From Halopseudomonas pelagia CL-AP6 (GTDB taxonomy: Bacteria > Pseudomonadota > Gammaproteobacteria > Pseudomonadales > Pseudomonadaceae), in contig NZ_AROI01000018.1 in assembly GCF_000410875.1 (NCBI RefSeq), forward strand, positions 1 to 35,789: 35,789 nt of DNA. The letters are read 5' to 3'. Of this stretch, positions 25,857-35,789 are shown piece after piece (position 1 is the first letter of the stretch; the number at the start of each line of letters is the position of its first letter). The notes under the pieces are model-generated. The model was not told the origin of the DNA and did not search any database. It saw only the letters and a program-made list of their open reading frames with translations. A program made the position numbers and the translations under genes.

Positions 25857-26984
25857 ATGAAAATGGTCCATAAAAAAGCCCTGTCCCAGTTTATCGCCGT
25901 AGCCGCCCTGGCCGGGGCGAGCAGCTTCGCCGTGGCAGCAGACACGATCAAGATCGCCCTGGCAGGCCCGGTAACCGGTCCCGTTGCCCAGTATGGCGAC
26001 ATGCAGTTCATTGGCGCGAAGATGGCCATCGAGCAGATCAACAAGGCCGGCGGGGTTAATGGCAGCCAGCTCGAAGGCGTGGTATTTGACGACGCTTGCG
26101 ACCCCAAGCAGGCGGTCGCCGTGGCCAACCGCATCGTCAACCAGCAAATCCAGTTCGTCGTCGGTCACCTGTGCTCCAGCTCTACCCAACCCGCCTCTGA
26201 CATCTATGAAGATGAAGGCATCCTGATGGTGACTGCAGCGTCCACCAGCCCGGAAATCACCACCCGTGGCTACGAGCTGGTGTTCCGTACCATTGGCCTG
26301 GACAGCCTGCAAGGCCCGACTGCTGGCAAGTACATCGCCGAACAGATCAAGCCGAAAAAAGTCGCTGTTATCCATGACAAGCAGCAGTACGGTGAAGGTA
26401 TTGCTACCGCAGTGCGTGACGTTCTGACCGAAGCCGGCATCGACGTACCGCTGTTTGAAGGCGTGACTGCGGGTGACAAGGACTTCTCCGCGCTGATTGC
26501 CAAACTGCGTCAGGAAGGGGTCGACTTCGTTTACTACGGCGGCTACCACCCCGAGCTAGGCCTGATTCTGCGCCAATCCGCCGAACAGGGTCTAAAAGTC
26601 GGCTTTATGGGTCCTGAAGGCGTGGGCAACAGCGACATCTCTGCAATTGCTGGCGCAGCGTCCGAAGGCCTGCTGGTTACGCTGCCCAAGGCGTTTGATG
26701 AAGATCCGCGCAACGCCGATCTGGTCGCCGCCTTCAAGGCCAAGAACGAAGACCCTACCGGCCCCTTCGTGTTCCCTGCCTACGCTGCGGTGCAGATCAT
26801 TGCTGACGGCATCAAGCTGGCCGGCGATACCGATACTGCCAAGGTAGCCGAGGCACTGCGCAGCAACGAGTTCGACACCCCTACCGGCATGTTGAGCTTT
26901 GACGAGAAAGGCGACCTGCAAGATTTCAACTTCGTTGTTTACAAGTGGCACGCTGACGCGACCAAAACCGCACTGACCGAGTAA
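25857..26984 (+). CDS. braC: Branched-chain amino acid binding protein BraC (LivJ)
   Basis: The 375-residue periplasmic protein closely follows P. aeruginosa BraC: signal peptide cleaved near AVAADTIKI (residue 28), then ALAGPVTGPVAQYGDMQF, VFDDACDPKQAVAVANRI, VVGHLCSSSTQPASDIYEDEG, HDKQQYGEG and the GGYHPELGL segment. It binds leucine, isoleucine, valine, and in this group alanine or threonine, and delivers them to BraDE. ATG at 25857 is preferred over an in-frame GTG at 25824 because it gives a normal signal peptide. Two nearby cysteines in DDAC and LCSS suggest a disulfide typical of the family. Confidence 0.97.
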   Translation: MKMVHKKALSQFIAVAALAGASSFAVAADTIKIALAGPVTGPVAQYGDMQFIGAKMAIEQINKAGGVNGSQLEGVVFDDACDPKQAVAVANRIVNQQIQFVVGHLCSSSTQPASDIYEDEGILMVTAASTSPEITTRGYELVFRTIGLDSLQGPTAGKYIAEQIKPKKVAVIHDKQQYGEGIATAVRDVLTEAGIDVPLFEGVTAGDKDFSALIAKLRQEGVDFVYYGGYHPELGLILRQSAEQGLKVGFMGPEGVGNSDISAIAGAASEGLLVTLPKAFDEDPRNADLVAAFKAKNEDPTGPFVFPAYAAVQIIADGIKLAGDTDTAKVAEALRSNEFDTPTGMLSFDEKGDLQDFNFVVYKWHADATKTALTE

Positions 26985-26995
26985 TACCCCAGGTT

Positions 26996-27033
26996 CAGGC
27001 CCACCGGAGCAATCCGGCGGGCCTGATTTTTTT
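26996..27033 (+). terminator. Hairpin terminator/attenuator between braC and braD
   Basis: A stem pairs CAGGCCC-ACCGG with CCGG-CGGGCCTG and is followed by ATTTTTTTG. It lies 12 bp after the braC stop and before braD. It probably ends most transcripts after braC, giving more binding protein than membrane subunits, with read-through into braDEFG. Confidence 0.85.
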
Positions 27034-27089
27034 GATGCCCGTCTGTTCTGACCAGCATTGCTCATCCTGTCATCCCAGGTGCCGTGACC

Positions 27090-28012
<923 letters not shown>

Positions 28013-28016
<4 letters not shown>

Positions 28017-29272
28017 TGCGAGCCAATCTGAAACCGGCGATTATTTCCGCCGTGGTGGTGGTCGTGCTGACTGGCCTGCTAATGGGCGTGCGCCTGGGCC
28101 AATCGGGTACCGGCCTGACCGTGACCGGCGCTGGGGTGGATGTGTGGTGGAAAATTGCCGCTGCAGCCGCGTTCATGTTCTTTTTCAACCTGTTCCGCGA
28201 TCACCTGACGCGCGCCTGGCAGGCCGTACCCGGCCTGCCGAAGACCCCTCCGAAGCTGTCGGATATTCGTGATAAGCCGGTAGTACAGCGACTGTTCTGG
28301 TGCTTTTTGATCGCCGCAGCCCTGATCTGGCCGTTCTTCGCCAACCGTGGCGGGATCGACCTGGCCACCCTGGTGCTGATCTACATCATGCTCGGCCTGG
28401 GCCTGAATATCGTTGTTGGCCTGGCCGGCCTGCTGGATCTGGGTTATGTCGGCTTCTACGCAGTCGGCGCCTATACCTATGCACTGCTGGCCATGTACTT
28501 CGGTCTGGGCTTCTGGACCGGTTTGCTGGTGGCCGGCGCCATGGCAGCACTGTTCGGCTTTTTGCTCGGTTTTCCGGTGTTACGCTTACGTGGCGACTAC
28601 TTGGCGATTGTGACGCTGGGTTTTGGCGAAATTATTCGTATTCTGCTAAACAACATGACCTGGCTGACCAATGGCCCGAACGGCATCGGCGGCATTCCCA
28701 AGCCAACCTTCTTTGGCCTGGAATTCAGCCGCCGCGCCAGCGAAGGCATGCAGACCTTTCACGAATTTTTCGGTATCGATTTCAACTCCAACCATCGGGT
28801 GATCTTTCTATACCTGCTGGCGCTGTTGCTGGTGTTGTTCACCCTGTTCGTGATCAACCGGCTGCTGCGTATGCCAATTGGCCGCGCGTGGGAAGCCCTG
28901 CGCGAAGACGAGATCGCCTGTCGTTCGCTGGGCATCAATCCCACCTCAATCAAGCTCAACGCCTTTACCATCGGCGCTACCTTTGCTGGCTTTGCCGGTT
29001 GCTTCTTCGCCGCACGCCAGGGCTTTATCAGCCCCGAATCCTTCACCTTTATCGAGTCAGCGATCATTCTCGCCATCGTGGTGCTAGGCGGTATGGGCTC
29101 GCAATTGGGTGTGATCCTGGCGGCGATCATCATGACCATTCTGCCGGAGCTGGCGCGCGAATTTAACGAATACCGCATGCTGCTGTTCGGCTTGATGATG
29201 GTGCTGATGATGATCTGGCGCCCGCAGGGTCTACTACCGATGAAACGCCCACATATGGAGCTGCGGACATGA
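28013..29272 (+). CDS. braE: Branched-chain amino acid ABC permease BraE (LivM)
   Basis: The 419-residue permease has an N-terminal extension with two hydrophobic segments, typical of the long LivM type, then the conserved core ([49 protein letters not shown]). The EAA-like loop [21 protein letters not shown] docks to the ATPases. ATG at 28013 overlaps the braD stop; an adjacent ATG at 28016 is equally possible. The end overlaps braF by 4 bp. Confidence 0.97.
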
Positions 29273-30042
29273 GCGCCATGCCCCCTTTGCTCGATGTATC
29301 CGGGCTGACCATGCGCTTTGGCGGCCTGCTGGCGGTTAATGGCGTAGCACTGCAGGTGTACGAAAAGCAGATCGTGTCGATGATCGGCCCGAACGGCGCC
29401 GGCAAAACCACGGTATTCAATTGCCTGACCGGTTTCTACAAGCCCAGCGACGGCAAGATCGTGTTCCGCGGCGAAGAGATCCAGGGGCTACCCGGCTTCA
29501 AGGTTGCCCGCAAGGGCATGATTCGTACCTTCCAGCATGTACGCCTGTTCAAGGAAATGACCGTTGTTGAAAACCTGCTGGTAGCACAGCACCAGAGCAT
29601 GAACACCAGCATGCTCGCCGGGTTGTTCAAGACGCCCGGCTACCGCCGCAGTGAAAAGGAAGCGATGGAGCGCGCGGCCTACTGGCTTGAGCGGGTCAAC
29701 CTGCACCAGTTCGCCAACCGCACCGCCAGCACCCTGGCCTATGGGCAGCAGCGCCGGCTGGAGATCGCCCGCTGCATGGTCACCCAACCGAGCCTGCTGA
29801 TGCTCGATGAGCCGGCTGCCGGCCTCAACCCGCGGGAAACACAGGACCTCAAGGAGTTGATCTCCGAGCTGCGTGACACCCACGATCTGACCGTGTTGCT
29901 GATCGAGCACGATATGAAGCTGGTGATGGATATCTCCGACCATATTGTCGTGATCAACCAGGGCTGCCCCCTGGCCGATGGCACACCCGAGCAGGTGCGC
30001 AACAACCCCGACGTGATCAAGGCCTACCTGGGCGAAACCTGA
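29269..30042 (+). CDS. braF: Branched-chain amino acid ABC ATPase BraF (LivG)
   Basis: The 257-residue ATPase has Walker A GPNGAGKT (40-47), the LivG-type signature [10 protein letters not shown] and Walker [14 protein letters not shown]. As in other LivG proteins, the signature deviates from LSGGQ. It pairs with BraG to drive transport through BraDE. The start overlaps the braE stop; 13 bp separates it from braG. Confidence 0.97.
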   Translation: MSAMPPLLDVSGLTMRFGGLLAVNGVALQVYEKQIVSMIGPNGAGKTTVFNCLTGFYKPSDGKIVFRGEEIQGLPGFKVARKGMIRTFQHVRLFKEMTVVENLLVAQHQSMNTSMLAGLFKTPGYRRSEKEAMERAAYWLERVNLHQFANRTASTLAYGQQRRLEIARCMVTQPSLLMLDEPAAGLNPRETQDLKELISELRDTHDLTVLLIEHDMKLVMDISDHIVVINQGCPLADGTPEQVRNNPDVIKAYLGET

Positions 30043-30055
30043 GGCAAAAAATTCC

Positions 30056-30757
<702 letters not shown>

Positions 30758-30760
30758 GTA

Positions 30761-31411
30761 TCAGGGCAGCAGGCCCCGGTAGGCACAGCCGGTCAGGGTT
30801 TCACCATTGCGAATCAAGCGCGCAGTGCGATGATAATAATCGCCACTGCTGCGCGCGAAGCAATCTTCAGGAGAAACCCACAATTCACGCGCATTGCCGC
30901 TGAGCGTCTGGAAACTGACGGACACGCCCGGCACCTCTTCGGAGATCAGCGGGACTGGCTTGCCCAGGTTGTCCATGCCCTTTTCCTGCCATTGCATGCC
31001 TTGCGCCCCTACCAACACCCGCCAGTCGGGCCCCTCACCCCGAGCCACCCACTGATTGGCGGCATGCACATCATCAGCGCAACCACGCCCAGTGGTCTGC
31101 ATGCGAATGATCTCCACTGGCTCCAATCCGCCATCTGCCAGCGGCCGCGCGGTCATATCGACAAACAGCGCCGTTTGACCCGGCTGGGCTATTTTCACGA
31201 ACAGAGCCTGTAGCGCTGTGGCCTTATTAATCGACACCGCCTCCTTGGCCCCGCAGGGCATGAGGCTCGCGTTATTGGAGTCCATTTCCAGTAACCCAGC
31301 AATCCGCTGTGGCGGCTGCGCATCTCGTCCGGGCAAAACCGCACAGCCTACCGTGCCGAGAACGACGAGAAATAGCGAAATACGGGGTAATTTGGCACAC
31401 ATTGACGACAT
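30761..31411 (-). CDS. COG3650-like lipoprotein
   Basis: The 216-residue protein has a signal sequence with lipobox ending VGC near residue 22 and a C-terminal segment (ARLIRNGETLTGCAYRG) that resembles the COG3650 family of predicted lipoproteins. A middle region has EIIRMQTTGRGC. Function unknown. ATG at 31409-31411 with AGAGG upstream is preferred over a longer in-frame start that would add a Phe-rich leader. It is divergent from the OmpA-type gene, with 132 bp between the starts. Confidence 0.8.
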   Translation of the reverse strand: MSSMCAKLPRISLFLVVLGTVGCAVLPGRDAQPPQRIAGLLEMDSNNASLMPCGAKEAVSINKATALQALFVKIAQPGQTALFVDMTARPLADGGLEPVEIIRMQTTGRGCADDVHAANQWVARGEGPDWRVLVGAQGMQWQEKGMDNLGKPVPLISEEVPGVSVSFQTLSGNARELWVSPEDCFARSSGDYYHRTARLIRNGETLTGCAYRGLLP

Positions 31412-31543
31412 GAAATGGCCTCTGGGCGGAAAACCGAAGAAAAGGGTATGCACTTGATCACAAATTCAACAACTGATGGTACCCTCTACTGTAATAAAGG
31501 GAATACACTTACACCAACTTCTGAACATTCGCACCCGGGCATC

Positions 31544-32095
31544 ATGAAAACATTAAAAACTCTCTCCGCCGTATGTATGTCCCTGGCACTCGCCGCCTGT
31601 GCTTCCAAAGCGCCTGTTGCGCCGACTCCTCCGCCACCGCAACCATCCTGGGCCGAGTCGCGGGTTGAGCCACTAACGGCTATCGCAGAGAAAGAAGGCT
31701 TTGAAGTGGTGCGTGAAGGTGAGCAAATCCGCCTGATCATTCCCGTGGAAGGCAACTTCCATCCCAAGCGCACCTTATTACTGCCCTCCGGGTTGGTGCC
31801 CCTCAGCAAAGTGGCCAAGGCGCTGAAAGAAGACCCCGATAGCCAGTACGCCGTTGTTGGCCACAGCGACAGCACCGGGGAGCAGGAAATAAACCAGCAA
31901 CTGAGCATGGAGCGCGCCCAAGCCGTTGCCAGCATCCTGATGCTCGGTGGTGTTAGCAGCCGACGCATGAGTTTAACCAGCATGGGTGAGAATCAGCCGC
32001 GCGCTGACAACAGCACCTATACCGGCCGTATGCTCAATCGCCGGGTAGAGATTCTGCTGACGCCCTATCCTACTCGCGTAGCCATGGCCAACTGA
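31544..32095 (+). CDS. OmpA-domain lipoprotein
   Basis: The 183-residue protein has a lipobox (LALAAC, Cys19), a Pro-rich linker (PVAPTPPPPQPS) and a C-terminal OmpA domain that binds peptidoglycan. The diagnostic motifs are VVGHSDSTGEQEINQQLSME, RAQAVASIL, and MLNRRVEILL. Such Pal/OmpA-like lipoproteins tether the outer membrane to the cell wall. The ATG lies upstream of a hydrophobic leader; an earlier in-frame start at 31415 would add 43 residues without a signal peptide and is rejected. It appears monocistronic. Confidence 0.92.
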   Translation: MKTLKTLSAVCMSLALAACASKAPVAPTPPPPQPSWAESRVEPLTAIAEKEGFEVVREGEQIRLIIPVEGNFHPKRTLLLPSGLVPLSKVAKALKEDPDSQYAVVGHSDSTGEQEINQQLSMERAQAVASILMLGGVSSRRMSLTSMGENQPRADNSTYTGRMLNRRVEILLTPYPTRVAMAN

Positions 32096-32103
32096 GCCAA
32101 CCC

Positions 32104-32130
32104 AGCCCTGCCGCTCCCGGCGGCAGGGCT
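32104..32130 (+). terminator. Hairpin after the OmpA-domain gene
   Basis: A perfect 10-bp stem (AGCCCTGCCG / CGGCAGGGCT) with a 7-nt loop lies 8 bp past the stop. No T-run follows, so it may be a factor-dependent or mRNA-stabilising hairpin. It also lies downstream of the minus-strand gene at 32210 and could serve both. Confidence 0.5.
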
Positions 32131-32209
32131 TAGCACTTCCCCCTGCAAGCTCCCCTATTTTGAAACTGTGTGAAATGGCGCGTCGCGTCCACCACACGCC
32201 TACCGATGC

Positions 32210-34048
32210 CTAGGCAGATCCGCCAACATGCCCGACCGTCTGACTGGTGTTCTGGCTGGTGGTGAGTCCGGTGCTCTGGTCCAGCTCGGCCGGCCCAAAG
32301 TTTTCACATACGACACTGAACCCGGGCACTCGCTTGGCCTCGTGCTTGGCATGCGAGGCCATTTCAGCGAGCTGGGCCGGATCGCGTATACCATGCCCTT
32401 TTGCAGGTAGCATCAGCACCCCCACCGACAGCTGCAACAGGCCATGATGCCGCCACTGGCCGTGCCGATCTGGCGCGGAAAAACCGCCAGCCAGAATATG
32501 TTCCGGACGATAGAAAGCACAGCACAGCTGCTGAAAACGCTGATCCAAGCGATGCAAGCGTTCACGCCAATCCGCGCTTCGCAGCACCAGCATAAAATCA
32601 TCGCCACCGATGTGGCCGACAAAATCGCAACGCGGATCACACAGGGTTCGCAGTATCTGCGCCAACCCCAGTAGCACCTCATCACCCTTGCCGTAGCCGT
32701 AGATATCATTGAATGGTTTGAACGCATCCAGATCGATATAGCACAAGCGGGCTTCCTGACCGTTGGCCAGCAAGCGCGCCAGGCATTCCTGAATCGGGAT
32801 GTTTCCAGGTAGCAATGTCAGCGGATTGGCATGCCGGGCCTGAATAATCTTCAGTTCGGTGATATGCCGCAGGACATCAATCACTCTGCCCAATCCGGCA
32901 TATTTGCCATCGCGCAGGATGATGAAGTCTTCCTCGATACGCTGCCGAGCACGGCTGGTCAACAAGCGGCTGACGCGCTCCAGGCTCTGCTGCACGTCTA
33001 CCACCAAGTAGTCCCGGTCCATCAACAGGGTAATGGGTTTGCGCCCGTGCAGCTCACTGGCGAAAGGTTTGAGCATGGCTTGACTCAAGCTGTGACAATG
33101 CACGGTGCCAACCGGCTCCAGCGCGTCGTTGATTACCGCCAAACTGTTCAAGCTGGCCTGCTGTTGAAAACGGGCCAACACCTGGCTGACCGTCTCGCTC
33201 TCATGCACGCCCGGCACGGTAATCAACAGCGAATCCAGCGCCTGCTCCCGATCCTCTTCCAGTGTCTGCTCAGGATGCCGAGTGGCGAGGTGCGCCTGCA
33301 GGGCATTCTGGCAAGCGGCCGGCTCAGTTTCCGGGCGACCCAGCCAGTAACCCTGCACCCAGTCCACGCCCATGTCCTCAAGCACCTTGAGCTCTTCGGT
33401 TTGCTCGATACCTTCAGCAATGATGTGCGCCTGCGAGGCCTTGGCCAGACTGAGAATGGAGCCAACAAATTCGCGCTTGAGTGGGTCAAGGTGGATCCCA
33501 TCAATAAAGTGCCGGTCGATTTTGACAAAGTCCGGGCGCAATTCCGACCATAACCGCAGACTCGAATAGCCCGCGCCCAGATCGTCCAGGGCGATGCGAA
33601 AGCCCATATCGCGGTAATGCACCAAGGCGCTGTGCAGCAGCGCAAAGTTATCGATGGGCGCCTGTTCAGTGAGTTCAATCACCACCTGGTCCGGGGTCAT
33701 GCCAGACGCCTTCAACATCGCCAGCGTGCGCCCGGGGTAGTGCTGCTTTTCTAGCAGGCTTTCTGGCGAAACGTTAAGGAACAAACTGCCCGGTAACTGC
33801 ATCCGACTGAAGGCTTCAACGGCCTTGCGCCGGCAGAGCATTTCCAGTTCGGTCAACAACCCACACTGACGCGCCGTAGCGAACAAGGTCAGCGGCGAAT
33901 GCAGGGAGCTGTTCGACGGGCCGCGGCTTAACGCCTCGTAACCAACGATACGTTGCTGAACCATAGAGACGATGGGTTGAAAAAGAACCGACACTGCCTC
34001 CTGTCGCAGGATAGACAGCAGAGCCTGATGTTGTTCATTGAGAGTCAT
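32210..34048 (-). CDS. EAL-CBS-GGDEF cyclic-di-GMP signalling protein
   Basis: The 612-residue protein has an N-terminal EAL domain (about 15-250) with catalytic and metal residues intact: E38-A39-L40, E125 in IELTE, D155-D156 (DDLGAGYSSL), K176, E212 (AEGIE) and Q232. A paired CBS region (about 275-400) follows, then a GGDEF domain (about 405-580) with YIDLDAFKPFND and the signature GGDDF at 481-485. The GGDDF variant, with the inhibitory I-site position reading PRCD rather than RxxD, makes diguanylate cyclase activity uncertain, whereas phosphodiesterase activity looks likely. CBS domains may bind adenine nucleotides. No transmembrane segment is seen. Confidence 0.93.
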   Translation of the reverse strand: MTLNEQHQALLSILRQEAVSVLFQPIVSMVQQRIVGYEALSRGPSNSSLHSPLTLFATARQCGLLTELEMLCRRKAVEAFSRMQLPGSLFLNVSPESLLEKQHYPGRTLAMLKASGMTPDQVVIELTEQAPIDNFALLHSALVHYRDMGFRIALDDLGAGYSSLRLWSELRPDFVKIDRHFIDGIHLDPLKREFVGSILSLAKASQAHIIAEGIEQTEELKVLEDMGVDWVQGYWLGRPETEPAACQNALQAHLATRHPEQTLEEDREQALDSLLITVPGVHESETVSQVLARFQQQASLNSLAVINDALEPVGTVHCHSLSQAMLKPFASELHGRKPITLLMDRDYLVVDVQQSLERVSRLLTSRARQRIEEDFIILRDGKYAGLGRVIDVLRHITELKIIQARHANPLTLLPGNIPIQECLARLLANGQEARLCYIDLDAFKPFNDIYGYGKGDEVLLGLAQILRTLCDPRCDFVGHIGGDDFMLVLRSADWRERLHRLDQRFQQLCCAFYRPEHILAGGFSAPDRHGQWRHHGLLQLSVGVLMLPAKGHGIRDPAQLAEMASHAKHEAKRVPGFSVVCENFGPAELDQSTGLTTSQNTSQTVGHVGGSA

Positions 34049-34198
34049 TGGAGTCCCGGCAGAATGAAAACGGCCTGTCCGGCACCGCCACGGATGCCGA
34101 GCAACTCAGGGCCACAAATTGCCTCACCATGCTGACCGGCGAATATGACAATGGGATGACAGCAGCAACGTAAAGGGTAGGCAGAGCATCGCTGAACT

Positions 34199-34223
34199 GG
34201 TAGGCAGCATCAGGCTGCCTACC
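34199..34223 (-). terminator. Hairpin after the AtoE-type gene
   Basis: A perfect 10-bp stem (GGTAGGCAGC / GCTGCCTACC) with a 5-nt loop lies 21 bp past the atoE stop. No T-run follows on the minus strand. Its arms resemble GGTAGGCAG at 34177, a short direct repeat nearby. The rest of 34049-34198 holds nothing recognised. Confidence 0.5.
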
Positions 34224-34243
34224 GTCAATACATTATCGCTACC

Positions 34244-35551
34244 TTAGAGCCAGGTCAGCCCAATGCTGATGATAATACCGGTGATCACCAGCAGCATCAG
34301 GCAATAGCCCATGATGTCCTTCGCCTTTAGCCCGGCAATAGCCAGCACCGGCAAGGCCCAGAACGGCTGCAGCAGGTTGGTCCAGGCATCGCCCCAGGCA
34401 ACGGCCATTGCCACGCGCGGAATACTGGCTCCCAGTTCCTGGGCCGCAGGCAACATCACCGGGGCTTGCACAGCCCACTGCCCGCCGCCGGAGGGCACAA
34501 AGATATTCACCAGCCCCGCACTGATAAAGCTCCAGAACGGCAGACTTTCCGCGCTGGCCATCGAGACAAACCCGGCGGAAATACTGGCCGCCAGCCCCGA
34601 AGCGGTCATCACGCCCATGATTCCTGCGTAGAACGGAAACTGGATGACAATGCCCGCACCGCCTTTTACCGCCTCATTCAAGCTGTTCAACAACCGGCGC
34701 GGCGTCTGATGCAGGATAATCGCCAGGAACAGGAACATGAAGTTGACAATATTCAGGTTCAACCCGCCGTTATTGATAAAATACTGAACGATGTAGGCCA
34801 GGCCGGCAAAGCCCACCAGCCAGGCAAGAATTCGGCTGTTCTCAAGGTGCTCGGCTGGGCGACTGATGATGATCTGATCATCAGGGTTATCCTCGAGGAT
34901 CTTGGGGTCAACATAGACACTGTCCTTTTCGCCGGGCAGCATCAGACGATTCACCGTCGGCACTACGATAAACAGCGCTACTACGATGGCCAGATTGAAG
35001 AACGCAAAAATGGTCTCGCCGGTACCAATGACCCCGATGACACTTTCACTAAAGTGCCCATCGGTGGCAATGACTAGCGGAATGGAACCCGCCAGCCCAC
35101 CATGCCAGACAATAAAGCCTGAGTAAGCGCTGGCGATCAATAGCGGATAATGTACGCGGATCTGCCGCGCCAGCGCCTTGGCAAACAGCGCACCCACCAC
35201 CAAACCAAACCCCCAATTGATCCAACTGGCGATCAGTGCCACAAAGGTCACCAGCACAATCGCTTGCCCCGGCGTCTTTGCCAAGGATGCCAGACGGTTG
35301 AGTATGTTGCGCACCAGCGGCGTGCTGGCCAGCATAAAGCCCGTCACCAGCACCAGCAGCATCTGCATGGAGAAGCTCAACAGATCCCAGAAGCCCTGCC
35401 CCCACATCTGAATAACCGCCATGGGCCCATGACCCTCAAAAATCATGGCCGCAGCAAACGCCACCAGGGTCAGGATCAGCACGAAGATAAAAGGATCTGG
35501 CAGGTAGCGATCCACCATTTTCACCAAGGGTCTGGCTGCGCGATCAAGCAT
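34244..35551 (-). CDS. atoE: AtoE/short-chain fatty acid transporter
   Basis: The 435-residue membrane protein has about twelve hydrophobic segments. It contains the conserved features of the AtoE family: SWINWGFGLVVGALFAKALA, the HGGLAGSIPLV loop, the NIFVPSGGGQWAVQAPVMLP signature and GDAWTNLLQPFWALP. It probably imports short-chain fatty acids such as acetoacetate or butyrate. No ato enzyme gene lies in the window, so the substrate is inferred from family only. ATG at 35549-35551 follows GGGGAC. The 238 bp upstream (35552-35789) hold no supported gene. Confidence 0.93.
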   Translation of the reverse strand: MLDRAARPLVKMVDRYLPDPFIFVLILTLVAFAAAMIFEGHGPMAVIQMWGQGFWDLLSFSMQMLLVLVTGFMLASTPLVRNILNRLASLAKTPGQAIVLVTFVALIASWINWGFGLVVGALFAKALARQIRVHYPLLIASAYSGFIVWHGGLAGSIPLVIATDGHFSESVIGVIGTGETIFAFFNLAIVVALFIVVPTVNRLMLPGEKDSVYVDPKILEDNPDDQIIISRPAEHLENSRILAWLVGFAGLAYIVQYFINNGGLNLNIVNFMFLFLAIILHQTPRRLLNSLNEAVKGGAGIVIQFPFYAGIMGVMTASGLAASISAGFVSMASAESLPFWSFISAGLVNIFVPSGGGQWAVQAPVMLPAAQELGASIPRVAMAVAWGDAWTNLLQPFWALPVLAIAGLKAKDIMGYCLMLLVITGIIISIGLTWL

Positions 35552-35789
35552 GTGGGTGTCCCCGTTTTTATATGGTTATTCTGTTGCTGCCTCGACGCTC
35601 TGTACCACAGCAACCAGGTAAGGCTGAGCCTGGATGGGTCAAGCCCTTAATAGAACATAGCTGGTGCTGGGTGGTTTGTCTCAGGAACAGGAAGAGTTTG
35701 GAGCGGCGAGCTGATTCCCGCCCCGCACTCGTCATTGCCGCCCACTACCCCGTCATTTCCGCTCAGGCGTACTACTGTCCGGAATAAAT

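Noticed and set aside
35572..35787. 71-residue plus-strand frame near the window end
   Set aside because: No recognisable domain or ribosome-binding site; it lies in the upstream region of atoE and is cut close to the window edge, so it cannot be supported.

Overview
The window looks like a chromosomal segment of a Pseudomonas-type gammaproteobacterium, possibly a marine Halopseudomonas-like lineage (inference). The basis is the FleQ/FleSR flagellar hierarchy, the paired fliS genes, a BraCDEFG transporter and Pseudomonas-style REP hairpins. No rRNA, tRNA, CRISPR array, transposase or prophage was recognised.

Region 1 (1-17132, almost all minus strand) is a flagellar locus. In transcription order it carries fliC, flaG, fliD, fliS', fliS, a fliT-like gene, fleQ, fleS, fleR, fliE, fliF, fliG, fliH, fliI, fliJ and the start of an HsbA-type STAS gene cut by the window edge. 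Promoter signatures match the known hierarchy. There are -24/-12 (sigma54) elements before fleS, fliE and fliD, and sigma28-type elements before fliC and, with slightly short spacing, before fliS. FleQ starts the cascade, FleSR drives the basal-body genes (fliE to fliJ), and FliA drives flagellin. The flagellin is unusually long (677 aa) because of four tandem flagellin_IN-like modules. About 880 bp of 171-bp tandem REP repeats separates fleR from fliE.

Region 2 (17133-21118) is repeat-rich. It holds a small YdcH/DUF465 gene, a PhaG/RhlA-family acyl hydrolase/transferase gene, an SDR oxidoreductase gene, and arrays of two further REP families with periods of 94 bp and 144 bp. A 21-kb-scale gap before 21119 may hold a decayed gene.

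Region 3 (21119-25554) carries a small lipoprotein, then a four-gene PhnDCEE-like ABC importer (binding protein, ATPase, two permeases) of the type often annotated as putative selenate/phosphonate uptake. It ends with a REP pair and a DUF2288 gene.

Region 4 (25857-30757) is the high-affinity branched-chain amino acid importer operon braCDEFG (livJHMGF), with a terminator-like hairpin after the binding-protein gene.

Region 5 (30761-35789) carries a COG3650-like lipoprotein divergent from an OmpA-domain lipoprotein, an EAL-CBS-GGDEF cyclic-di-GMP protein and an AtoE-type short-chain fatty acid transporter.

Most genes are ordinary for the lineage. The unusual material is the repeat arrays in three forms, the modular flagellin, the PhaG-like enzyme with an altered HX4D motif, and an inverted repeat around the likely fleQ promoter.
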